In this document: piece after piece, positions 1 to 8,951 of the stretch | Numbering within the stretch: position 1 is the stretch's first letter | How the letters are laid out: every line of letters starts with the position of its first letter | Assembly (NCBI GenBank): GCA_004193285.1 | Contig: SECP01000019.1 | Coordinates: 1 to 64,000 of the forward strand | From: Myxococcales bacterium | Lineage (GTDB): Bacteria; Myxococcota_A; Polyangia; Polyangiales; Polyangiaceae | Direction: 5' to 3' | Length of the DNA: 64,000 nt | Program-made: the position numbers and the translations under genes | Notes under the pieces: model-generated | What the model saw: the letters and a program-made list of their open reading frames with translations, nothing else | What the model was told of the DNA's origin: nothing | The model's database searches: none

Positions 1-814
1 CTTCCACCACCGGCTCGGGCGGGGGCGGGGGCGGGGGTGCCTTGGCGGTGAGCTCGATCTTCTGCTCGAGCTTTTCGCTGCCCTTGACGTTCACGTCGAG
101 CTCTTTGGGCTCGAAGCCGGCCGCGACTATCGTGATCTTGTGCGGACCAGGCGCAAGCTTGAGGGTGAGCGGCGTTTCGCCCGTTTGGGGCGTGCCGTCG
201 ACCGACACGGTGGCGGCGAGCGGCGCGGTGGAGCCGATGGCAGCGGTGGTCACCAAAACCTCGCCGTTCTGCTTGGACTTGAGGTCGGCGAGCCGCGCCT
301 TGGCGTCCGTCGCTTTGTCTTCCCCGAGCTTGCTGATCTCGGGATCCGCGAGCAGCTGCTCGTAGGCGGCGATGGCTTCCTCGGCCTTGCCTTGGCCGTC
401 CAGCGATTTGGCTGCCCAGTAAGCGGCCTGCGGGGCGGGCACGAGCTCGTTTGCCTTGGCGAAGCCGGTGTACGCGCCCGTGTAATCGCCAGCCGCGTAC
501 GCCTTTTCACCCTCGCCGTAAGCCTTGCGCGCGGCGTCCTTCGTCTTCTTGTCGACAGGCTTGGGTGCGGGAGGCTTGGCCGACGTGGTGACCGCGGTGG
601 GCTTCGCGGTGGCACCGGCGTCAGCTGGCTTGGCTGCGGGGGCAGCGGCGGGCTTGGCCGCAGGCGCGGGCGCGGCCGCCTTTTCTTTCGTGGGGGCGGT
701 GGACGTCGCCGGGTCGGCCGCCATCACGGGGGCGACGCTAGCGCTGACGAGCGCGCCGGCGGTGACGGCTGCCACGAAGCGCGGCAGCAGGGGAGAACGA
801 GTACGGTTGAACAT
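1..814 (-). CDS. PEGA-domain periplasmic protein with TPR-like segment (3' end beyond window)
   Basis: I read this open frame directly on the minus strand from an ATG at 814; it has no stop inside the window, so the C-terminus is missing. The first ~35 residues form a signal peptide (basic start, Ala/Val-rich core, likely cleavage after VMA). A Lys/Ala/Pro-rich linker follows, then a TPR-like helical segment (around AYGEGEKAYAAGDY and AEEAIAAYEQLL). After that comes a PEGA domain with the typical pattern of a short extension, SVDGTPQTGETPL and GPHKITIVAAGF. A Pro-rich run begins just before the window edge. PEGA domains are usually surface or cell-wall associated beta folds. It is transcribed divergently from the giant TPR gene. 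The function is unknown; an envelope role is inferred. Confidence 0.8.
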   Translation of the reverse strand, partial: MFNRTRSPLLPRFVAAVTAGALVSASVAPVMAADPATSTAPTKEKAAAPAPAAKPAAAPAAKPADAGATAKPTAVTTSAKPPAPKPVDKKTKDAARKAYGEGEKAYAAGDYTGAYTGFAKANELVPAPQAAYWAAKSLDGQGKAEEAIAAYEQLLADPEISKLGEDKATDAKARLADLKSKQNGEVLVTTAAIGSTAPLAATVSVDGTPQTGETPLTLKLAPGPHKITIVAAGFEPKELDVNVKGSEKLEQKIELTAKAPPPPPPPEPVVE

Positions 815-1035
815 TGAGCCTCCGGCTGCCCCGGGGGGCGCCGATCGGAAGGCTAGACCGGGCCTCACCCTGCCGACAAGCGGATACCCGCTCGCGGGGC
901 GGCGACAGCGCGGCCGGCTGGCGGCAGCGCGCCCGGCTCGGGGGATAGCGCCGCACCCACCTATCGCAGGGCTCGCCACGTGATGAGCGCGCGCGGGGTT
1001 CCGGCTGGCCTATAGTCTCCTCCCGCTGATCGGCC

Positions 1036-4000
1036 ATGACGACAATTGACTCGAAAGAACCCGCGCTTTCCGGCGAGGGCTCGGGCGCGGCAGGGGGCGC
1101 GGCGCTGGGGGGACACGCGATACTGGATGCAGCGCGTCGAACGTTGGCTCCGGCGGAGTCCGAGGGGCCGCGCTCCGCGTCCTCTTTGGCACTAGCTCGT
1201 TACGAGCTAGACACGGCAATTTCACGAAGGCCAGGGCCACGGGCGGAGCTGGCCGCTCTGGCCGCGAAGCTGGGCGCGGCCAACCGCGCTGGTAGCGATC
1301 ACGAAGAGCGCGCTTCGGCGGCGGCGCTGGCGCGTGCGCTCGCAGCGCGAGGCACGGAGCTGGACGCGGCGACCCGCTTCGCGCGTCGCGCCCTGCTGCT
1401 CGGTGAGGAGCCGCTGCTGCGCGAGGAGCTCTCGGCGTGGTTCACCGGTCTCGGGGAGCCGCTTCTGGCCGGCGCGACCCTGAGGCCGCTGCTGGAGCTG
1501 CCCTCGGTGGACGTCGGGGCGCTCGCCATGCGCATCGGCCAGCTGATGGCGCGCGGCGGCGACGCGCGGGCGGCGCGCGAAGCGTTCGTCACCGCGGCGC
1601 GCGAGAGGCCAACCGATCCCCAACCAGTGGAGCAGCTCGCGGCCATCGCCGCGTGGAGCCAGCAGGTTTCCGCAGAGGAGTCCGCCCAGGCGTACTTGGA
1701 CGCGGCCGAGCGCCGAGAGGCGGCCGGGGAGCGTCCCGCTGCGTTCGAGAATCTGATGCGCGCCTTCGAGATCGCGCCTCACTTCGGGCCCGCGGTTGAG
1801 CGGCTGGCCCAAGCGCTCTCCGGGCGCGGCCGCGTCGGCGCGGCGGACGAGGTGCGCCGCGAGCACGCGCGGGCGCTGCCGGAACAGGCGCGCTCGATTC
1901 ACCTGCGGCGCGTTCGGGACGCGCTGAAAGACGGCGATCTGCCGCGCGCGATGGGCGCCGCGTTCGACGCGCGTCTGGACGCCGAGCTGGATCTGAAGAG
2001 CGTCCTCACCGCCATCGATCGACGTGGCGAGCCGGCCGGCGACGCCGCATTCGGTTTCGACGAGCTGCTGGATCGCGTGGGCATGCACGAGCTCTTCGCG
2101 GCGCGGCTGGAGCTCGGCTGCGACCTGCTGGCGGGGCGCGAGCTATCGCGCGCACGGCTCGCCCTCGGGCGGCTGTACGCGGGGTCGCTGGGCCGCGCCG
2201 AACGCGCGGTGGAGTGCTGGCTGGAGGCGCTGGTAGTCGAGCCGGGCTCGGTGGAGGCGAAGGAGTCGCTTCGCTCGCACGGCATCGCAACGCGGGATCT
2301 GTCCGCGCTGACCGAGGCCTTGATCCGAATCGGGGAGGGCAAGCCGCAAGGCTTCGCGGAGGAGCGCGTGCTGTGCCTCCGCGAGCTGCTTTCACTGGCG
2401 GAGGAGCGTCTGGGGGACGCGGGGCTGGCGAGCTGGGCGATCGCGAAGCTGAGCGCGGCGGGGGCGACGGACGAGTCGCTGCGGGACGCGGCGCTGCGCC
2501 TGGCGACTCAGGTAACGCGTGAGGACGAGACGCTGGCTCAAGCTCAGCGCAAGCTGGTCAACGCGCAGGGTGAGGAGCGGCTGGAGGTGCTCTCTCGCTT
2601 GGCGGGCGTGCTCGCCGGCAGGCCCGGCCAGGCTCAAGAGTACCTCTCGGTATTGCGTGAGCTCACCCAAATGGTTCCGGAAGAGCGCGGGTATCAGCTG
2701 GCTTACGATCGCCTGCTCACCCGCCTCGGCCGCGGGGAGGAGCTCGAACAGCACCTCTCGCTACTGGCCGAGCGCGCCGGCTCGGAGCTCGAGCGCGGGC
2801 GCCTTCGGCTGCAGCTCTCGAGCGCCAAGAGGCGCCGCGGCGATCTGGACGGCGCGCTCCGTGAGCTCGCACCGCTCTTGGACGACGCGGGCGCGCAGCC
2901 CTCCGTCGCTTGCTCGGCGCTGCTGCTCGGCGCCCAGCGCGGCGCGGACAGCGTGCGGGCGCGCGCGCTGTTGCGTGTCGCCTCGGGGCTGTCGCCTTCG
3001 CTGCGGGCGGTGCTCGGAAGCTTGGCCGCGGAGGCCTTGCTGGAAGGCGCAGAGCTGGAGCGCGCCCGAGTGGCGGCCGAACAGGCGGTGCACGCGGACC
3101 CTTCGCTCGCGCGCCCGGCGGCAGTGCGCGCGCGGGTGGGGGTCCTGAGCGGCGATCGCAGCGGAGCGGAGGCGCTCGAGCGCGCGATGGGCATGGTCGT
3201 CCCGCGTGCGGCTGCGTGCTCGGAGCTCGCCAACGTTTACGAGCGGCTCGGGGAGCAGATCTTGGCGCTGGCGTGGACCCAGCGACGCATCGCGCTTCGC
3301 CCGGGCGACTTGGACGCCGCCCGCTCGCGCCTTCTGCGGATGAGGAAGGCCAGCGACCCGTCGCGCTTGGCCGACACCCTGGCGTGGCTGCTCTCGCAGC
3401 ACCAGTCGCTCGCGGAGCTCGTGGACGAAATCGCCGAGACGCTGCGGGAGCTGGCGCCGCTGGAGCCGATGCGTGCGGGAGCGCTCGCGCGCCGCGCGCT
3501 GGACGTCGTGGGCCCCCGCTCGACGCGCTTGCGCGACGCCGTTTTGACGGTGGCGGATACGACGGGCGAGCGCGGGCTCGGCATCGCGGTTTTGGAGCGC
3601 TGGCTGTCGGCAGGCTCTCCTGGCGCGGAGCGTCCAGTGCTGCTGCTGGAGCTCTCGCGGCGTCGCCGCGCTGCAAGCGACGCGGACGGCGCCGCGCGCG
3701 CCCTGCTGCGCGCCGTGAAAGAGGGAGCCCCCCCGGGCGACGTGCTCGCGGAGCTGGACGTCGCGCTGCCGACTCGCGGCTCCGACGGTGATCTTGCAAT
3801 CCTGGAGGCACGCGCGGAGGCGTTGAGCGCGCACCCCGAGGCAGACCAGATTGGCACTGCGCGCGCGTTTCGCGAGCTGGGCGCGGCGCTGTACGATTTG
3901 GCTTCCGACACCGAGGGCTCGCTGCGGGCGTGGGAGCGAGCGATGGCGCTCGACCCCGAGCGGGGCCCGGAGCTCTTCGCGGCGGACGTGACCGCGTTCA

Positions 4001-7000
4001 TCGGCCACGACGCCGCGTTTCGGCGCTTGAAGGCGCTCTCCGTGTCGCGCACGGACCCGACTCAGGCCGCGCGGCTCTTGGCGGTCGCGGCCGGCGTCGC
4101 GCTATCCGCGGGACGGATGCAAGACGCGTTCGAGACCGCCGCGCGCGCGCTCGAGCTGGACCCAGCTCGCGCCGACGTCTTGGCCCTGGCGGAGCGAACG
4201 GCCGACGACGAAGATTTCGACGCGCTGGAGCGCATCTACGACGGCCTCGGTCGAGCGACGCTGGGCCGATACGGCGAGCGCGCGGTGCACTACCGCGCCG
4301 CGCGTCAGTTCGAGCGCCGCCGAGAAGACGCGCGCGCTTTGCGGCACGCAATCGCCGCGTTCGAGGCGGTGCCCTCGGAGGGCGTGGCTTACGTGACGAT
4401 GGCCCGCTTGGCGGAGCGCTCGGATCGCTCCGCCGACGTCGTGCGCGCCATCGAGCGCGTGGCGAGCGCCGCGGCGAGCACGGACGCGCGCGCCGGGTGG
4501 CTGCGCCGAGCCGCGATGTTTGCGGGTCCTAGCGAGGAAGGAGTGCGGCAACGCATCGAGGTGCTGCTCCGCGCGCTTTCGGTTCGCGGTGACGCAGAGC
4601 TGCTGCGCTCGCTCGCCGATGCGTGCGGCGAGCTGATGGTGCTGGCGCCCGAGGAGCGCGAAACGCTCCTGCTCCGCTTCGACCGCGCCGCGCAGGCCCT
4701 GCTCGCCAAGGTGGACGGTCCGGAAGGTGCGCGCATGGGCATCACCGCCGCCCGGGCCGCTCTCCTGACCTTCGATGCACCGGACCTGGCCTTGGCCGCG
4801 CTGGCGCGGGCCTACGGCAGCGACGGTGACTTGGAAGAGTACGCCGCGTTGTTCGATGTCGTCGAAGGGCTGGCTCGCTCACCTCAGGCCCCCGCCACGG
4901 TGGCCAAATTAATCGAGCTTTCCGGTCACAAATGGAGCGGCGCCGGAACGGCCCTGCTCGAGCTGGGGGGGCGGCTCGCCGGCGCGCTGGGCGACGTTCG
5001 CGCGGAGGCGCGACTGCTCGTCCGCGGCGCCTGCAAGGAGCCGGAGAATTCGGATTTGGTCCGGCGTGCAGAGGCGAGCGCCCGCGCGCTGGGCGACGCC
5101 GAGCTCATGAACGCGGTGCTGGAAGCGGTGCCGCCGCGGGAGCGCGGCCAGGCTTTGCTGGACCTCGCCGATTCGGCGAGCGACCCCGCGGAGATCGAGG
5201 CCACTTTGCGCCGCGCGGCCGCCGTCGACGACCTGCCGGACGCGCAGCAAGCGGAGGTGTTCGAGCGCTTGGCGAAGCTGCTCCGGCAGCAGGGTCGTCA
5301 CGACGAGCTGGAGCAGCATCTCACGCGAGGCATGGACACGCTCGGCTTGGAGCCGGCGCGGCAGTCGCGCTTGGCCGCGGAGCTGGCAGCGCTGGTCGGC
5401 GCGCGTGGGCAGCCGCAGCGAGCCATCGAGATCATGCGCCGCGCGCTCGCGGAGACTCCGGATAGCGAGAGCCTCTGGTCGGACTTGGTCGCGCTAGCGC
5501 GGCAAGCCGGCGATCGTCAAATCGAGCTCGAGGCGCTCGCGCAATGGCTGGAGCGAACGAAAGACGAGAAGCAGCGCCTCACCCTGTTGCGCGACCTGGC
5601 CCTGCTCTTGGAGGAGCAGAACGACGAGGAGTCGGCGTTGGTGCGCTGGGCCGCGGTACTGGAGCTGGATCCGGACGACGCGCAGGCGATCGCTGCGCTC
5701 GAAAGGCAGGCCGAGCGCAGGGGGGACTACGAGACCCTGGTCAAGTTGCTGCAGCGCCGCGCCACCCTCGCCAGCATGGTGGACGACATGCGACGCATCC
5801 GGCTTCACCGAGCCGCCGTGCTCGAGCAGCGCCTGGGGCGACCCGACGAGGCCGCGGCGGAGCTCGAGGCGCTCGTGACCGCGACCGGCGACAACTTGAG
5901 CGTGCTGCGCGTGCTTTCGGATCTGCACGAACGGCTCGGAGCTCCGCTGCGCGCGGCCGCGCTCTGGCTCCGCGCGAGCGCGGTTGCGCCAGGGCGCGAT
6001 GAAGCTGCCGATCTGTCACGTCGGGCCTGCGAGGCGTACCTCGCGGGCGGTGACGTGGAGGCAGCCCGGCGCGTTCTGGAGAGCATGGGCACCTGGGCGC
6101 GCTCCGAGCGTATGCTGGAGCTGGGCGTGGAGGTGGAGCGGCGACGTGAAAATCCGGTCGCGCTCGCGGAGGCGCTGGATGATTTAGCGACCGCTTCCGC
6201 CCGCCCCGCCTCCGAGCGCGCCGCGCTCTTGGTGGAAGCAGCGCGCATTTCGGTGGCGACCGGCGACTCCGCGACGGCGCTGTCTCAAGCCATGCGCGCC
6301 GCGCGGCTCGCCCCGGAGGCAGTCGAGGCTCAGCTCGTCGCGCGCTACCTCGAGTACAGGACGCGGGGCGGGCCCGGCAGCGAGGCCGAAGCGCGCGCCG
6401 CGGCCGCAGAGCTCGGCAGTCTCAAGGGCGACGACCTCAGCGTCGAGCAGAGCGATCTCCGCGCGTTCTTGGTCGCGGAAGCGCTGGATCGCTCGATCGG
6501 CGGCGGCGCCGGGCTCCGCGAGCTGTCGCGCTCCCGGGCGGAGCTAGGGGAAACGCCCCTCGTGGCCCTCGGAATGGCGGAGCGCCTCGAGGCGAGCGAG
6601 CCGGCGCAGGCCTTGCCGCTGTTCGACCGCGCGCTCGCCGGAGATCTGCGGGACCTTCGCGCCAAGAGCCGCGTAGCGCTGGCGGCGGCGTTCGCGGCCA
6701 AGCGCGTGAACGAGGTGGACCGCGCGCTCGTCTACTTGGACTCCTCGCTCGGAGATCCGGAGACTCGAGACGCGGCGCGCACGCTCAGCGCGGAGCTGAC
6801 CCCTCTACGCGGTCGCAGCCGCTCGACCGCGCCCGGGGCAAGCGCCATCTCCTCACGGCCTCCGGTGTACGAGCGCGGCGCTCCGACCCTCGTCGAGACT
6901 CCGCTGAGTGAGCGGGAGCGCTCACCCACCATCGTCGGCAATCCGCTGAGCGAGCGGGGCCGCTATTCGCAACGACCCTCCGCGTCCGAGGAACGGATTT

Positions 7001-8370
7001 CTGGCGCCGACGCGGAAGCCAGCCTGGCGGTGCCCTCTGCTCCGCCCCCGAGCCCGCGCGGCGCGACCGCCCCTCGGAGCATGGGCTCACTACGTCCGAA
7101 CATCTCCGGGCGTTACTCACTCGGACCCGAGGCGGACGCAGAGCGCGCGGCCGCGTCGCGAACGAGCTCGGAGCAATCGTTTCCTCAGGTGCGGCTGCCA
7201 GAGCCGCGCGCGGCTTTCGAGTCGCGCCCCGACGTGCAGGCCGCGCTCGACATGTCCGCGACGTTCGTCGGGCAGGAGTCGACGGGCGAGCAAGCCCTGT
7301 ACGACGCGCTGCGGCGCGGCTCCATCGAGGCCGGGGTGGAGCTGCTGCGGCAGCTCGAGCAGCGGCCCTCCAGAGCTCACGATCTCGTGAGCGTCGCGCG
7401 GCGCTTGGCGTTGCTCCAGCCCGGAGACGTTCAGGCTGTTTCGAGGCTGCACGAAGCGGCCCTCCTCGACCGTGACCCCGTCTACGCGCGAGCCGTGGAG
7501 CACGTGCTCTCGGTCTTGACGCAAGGGCAGGTGAGCGACGCCCCGCCGCTCTCGGATCAGCCGGAGCAGCCGGACGCCGTGCGGGCGCTCTTGTTCCGGG
7601 AGCAGTCGAGCCACACGCTCGAGGCGTTGTCCCTCGTGTGGGAAGGCGCCGAGCACGTGTTTCGTCGTGACCCGAGCACGTATGGCGTCACGGGTTTGGA
7701 GCGCGTCCCCGCCGGTGCCCCGACGCCGCTTGCCAAGACCTACGCGGCGCTCGCCCGAGCCCTCGGGCTGCTGCGGACGCCGCTCTTTCAGCGGCGGAGC
7801 GCAGGGCCCGTGACCGTGAGCCTCGCCCTACTCTCACCTCCGGCGGTCATCCTCTCGGGCGACGTGCGCCAAGACAGTCCCGAGCTACGCTTCCACCTGG
7901 GCGCCATGCTGGCCGCTGCAACTCCTCAATACGCCTTGCTTTTCGGCTCGCCAGAGTCCCAAGGGCGCGCGGTGCTGCGTGGCCTCGCGTTCGCGTTCGG
8001 TCCGCCTCGACCGGGGGCCGGAAGCGCCGGCGCGACCTTGAATCTGGCCGAGGTGCTGTGGGAGAGCATCCCGGTTCGGTTGCAGCGTCGCCTGCGCGAG
8101 CTCTGCGATCAGCCGGACTCGCTGGATTACGACACCGCACTGAGCGCAGCGAAGCTGGCCGTGCGCCGGGCCGGCTTCTTTGCTGCGGGAGATCTGGGGG
8201 TGGCGCTCCGCCAGGTCGCCGCCGAGGACCGCTACGCGCTGGACACCGCTGACCAGAACATGCGCACCCTCGTCCGGGACAACGCAACCGCCCACAATCT
8301 GTACTCGCTCGCGCTCGGCGCCGAGTACGCCCACACGCGCTATCAACCCGGGCGAGGAACGCGGCCGTGA
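1036..8370 (+). CDS. Giant tetratricopeptide-repeat protein, 2444 aa
   Basis: The whole protein up to about residue 1920 is a continuous alpha-solenoid of degenerate TPR-like units rich in Ala, Leu, Arg and Glu, with recurring patterns such as ALELDPARADVLALAER and WAAVLELDPDDAQAIAALE. No signal peptide or membrane segment is visible, so it is probably cytoplasmic. Around residues 1925-2075 there is a Ser/Arg/Pro-rich linker that contains two copies of a short motif (TLVETPLSERER and TIVGNPLSERGR). A distinct ~370-residue C-terminal domain follows, with no family I recognise. Very long TPR proteins of this kind are typical of Polyangia and act as protein-interaction scaffolds. The next gene begins in an overlapping GTGA, so it heads a three-gene coupled unit with two lipoproteins. 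No clear ribosome-binding site precedes the ATG, so the exact start is less certain than the frame. Confidence 0.85.
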   Translation: MTTIDSKEPALSGEGSGAAGGAALGGHAILDAARRTLAPAESEGPRSASSLALARYELDTAISRRPGPRAELAALAAKLGAANRAGSDHEERASAAALARALAARGTELDAATRFARRALLLGEEPLLREELSAWFTGLGEPLLAGATLRPLLELPSVDVGALAMRIGQLMARGGDARAAREAFVTAARERPTDPQPVEQLAAIAAWSQQVSAEESAQAYLDAAERREAAGERPAAFENLMRAFEIAPHFGPAVERLAQALSGRGRVGAADEVRREHARALPEQARSIHLRRVRDALKDGDLPRAMGAAFDARLDAELDLKSVLTAIDRRGEPAGDAAFGFDELLDRVGMHELFAARLELGCDLLAGRELSRARLALGRLYAGSLGRAERAVECWLEALVVEPGSVEAKESLRSHGIATRDLSALTEALIRIGEGKPQGFAEERVLCLRELLSLAEERLGDAGLASWAIAKLSAAGATDESLRDAALRLATQVTREDETLAQAQRKLVNAQGEERLEVLSRLAGVLAGRPGQAQEYLSVLRELTQMVPEERGYQLAYDRLLTRLGRGEELEQHLSLLAERAGSELERGRLRLQLSSAKRRRGDLDGALRELAPLLDDAGAQPSVACSALLLGAQRGADSVRARALLRVASGLSPSLRAVLGSLAAEALLEGAELERARVAAEQAVHADPSLARPAAVRARVGVLSGDRSGAEALERAMGMVVPRAAACSELANVYERLGEQILALAWTQRRIALRPGDLDAARSRLLRMRKASDPSRLADTLAWLLSQHQSLAELVDEIAETLRELAPLEPMRAGALARRALDVVGPRSTRLRDAVLTVADTTGERGLGIAVLERWLSAGSPGAERPVLLLELSRRRRAASDADGAARALLRAVKEGAPPGDVLAELDVALPTRGSDGDLAILEARAEALSAHPEADQIGTARAFRELGAALYDLASDTEGSLRAWERAMALDPERGPELFAADVTAFIGHDAAFRRLKALSVSRTDPTQAARLLAVAAGVALSAGRMQDAFETAARALELDPARADVLALAERTADDEDFDALERIYDGLGRATLGRYGERAVHYRAARQFERRREDARALRHAIAAFEAVPSEGVAYVTMARLAERSDRSADVVRAIERVASAAASTDARAGWLRRAAMFAGPSEEGVRQRIEVLLRALSVRGDAELLRSLADACGELMVLAPEERETLLLRFDRAAQALLAKVDGPEGARMGITAARAALLTFDAPDLALAALARAYGSDGDLEEYAALFDVVEGLARSPQAPATVAKLIELSGHKWSGAGTALLELGGRLAGALGDVRAEARLLVRGACKEPENSDLVRRAEASARALGDAELMNAVLEAVPPRERGQALLDLADSASDPAEIEATLRRAAAVDDLPDAQQAEVFERLAKLLRQQGRHDELEQHLTRGMDTLGLEPARQSRLAAELAALVGARGQPQRAIEIMRRALAETPDSESLWSDLVALARQAGDRQIELEALAQWLERTKDEKQRLTLLRDLALLLEEQNDEESALVRWAAVLELDPDDAQAIAALERQAERRGDYETLVKLLQRRATLASMVDDMRRIRLHRAAVLEQRLGRPDEAAAELEALVTATGDNLSVLRVLSDLHERLGAPLRAAALWLRASAVAPGRDEAADLSRRACEAYLAGGDVEAARRVLESMGTWARSERMLELGVEVERRRENPVALAEALDDLATASARPASERAALLVEAARISVATGDSATALSQAMRAARLAPEAVEAQLVARYLEYRTRGGPGSEAEARAAAAELGSLKGDDLSVEQSDLRAFLVAEALDRSIGGGAGLRELSRSRAELGETPLVALGMAERLEASEPAQALPLFDRALAGDLRDLRAKSRVALAAAFAAKRVNEVDRALVYLDSSLGDPETRDAARTLSAELTPLRGRSRSTAPGASAISSRPPVYERGAPTLVETPLSERERSPTIVGNPLSERGRYSQRPSASEERISGADAEASLAVPSAPPPSPRGATAPRSMGSLRPNISGRYSLGPEADAERAAASRTSSEQSFPQVRLPEPRAAFESRPDVQAALDMSATFVGQESTGEQALYDALRRGSIEAGVELLRQLEQRPSRAHDLVSVARRLALLQPGDVQAVSRLHEAALLDRDPVYARAVEHVLSVLTQGQVSDAPPLSDQPEQPDAVRALLFREQSSHTLEALSLVWEGAEHVFRRDPSTYGVTGLERVPAGAPTPLAKTYAALARALGLLRTPLFQRRSAGPVTVSLALLSPPAVILSGDVRQDSPELRFHLGAMLAAATPQYALLFGSPESQGRAVLRGLAFAFGPPRPGAGSAGATLNLAEVLWESIPVRLQRRLRELCDQPDSLDYDTALSAAKLAVRRAGFFAAGDLGVALRQVAAEDRYALDTADQNMRTLVRDNATAHNLYSLALGAEYAHTRYQPGRGTRP

Positions 8371-8951
8371 AGCACCCGCGTGCCGCGACACGCTTGTCAG
8401 AGCTCGCCGGCGCTCCATCGACAAAGCGCACGTTTTCAGCCTTGGCACGGCTGTCGCTAGGGGCGCTGCATTTCGCCATGCTCACTGGTTGCCTGATCGA
8501 CGACCCGCCGCCCTTTGCGCAACCGAAGCGCACCCCGCCCCGGCTGGAGTACCACCGCGCGCGGCCACCGCTCGATCAAGTCATCGTGGCTAGCACGCCG
8601 GACCAGCTCAAATTCAGCATACCGGTGGCCTCGGAGGACGCGGGCGAGGGCCTGGTGAGCCTGCTGTACGTGGACGAACAGTTCACCAATTTCAAGGCCT
8701 TGCCGCCTTCCACGTTGGACGACCCGCGCGAACGGCTCGTGCTTTTCACTTACACGGTGCCGAAGCTGCAGGGCGTGTGTCACAAGTTCAAAATCCGAGT
8801 GGGGCACGCTTCCAACTTGCCGGACGGCGACAGCGCTCCCCTGGATAGTGACGACCTAGCCGAAGCCTACTGGCTGGCTTACCTCAACCTGCCTTCGGAC
8901 CAGAGCGGGGCACCGGATTGCGCCTACCTGGGCGAGGACCCGGCACCATGA
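8367..8951 (+). CDS. Putative lipoprotein, ~194 aa
   Basis: A GTG start overlaps the stop of the TPR gene (GTGA), which points to translational coupling. The N-terminal 42 residues read as a long lipoprotein signal: a basic region, a hydrophobic core (SLGALHFAM) and a lipobox LTGC, followed by a Pro-rich spacer. An internal ATG at 8478 would keep only the lipobox and is too short to be a signal, so I prefer the GTG. The remaining ~150 residues are soluble and hydrophilic, with two Cys that could form a disulfide (GVCHKF and APDCAY). I do not recognise a family. Together with the next gene it looks like a surface lipoprotein pair made in stoichiometry with the TPR protein. Confidence 0.7.
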   Translation: MKHPRAATRLSELAGAPSTKRTFSALARLSLGALHFAMLTGCLIDDPPPFAQPKRTPPRLEYHRARPPLDQVIVASTPDQLKFSIPVASEDAGEGLVSLLYVDEQFTNFKALPPSTLDDPRERLVLFTYTVPKLQGVCHKFKIRVGHASNLPDGDSAPLDSDDLAEAYWLAYLNLPSDQSGAPDCAYLGEDPAP

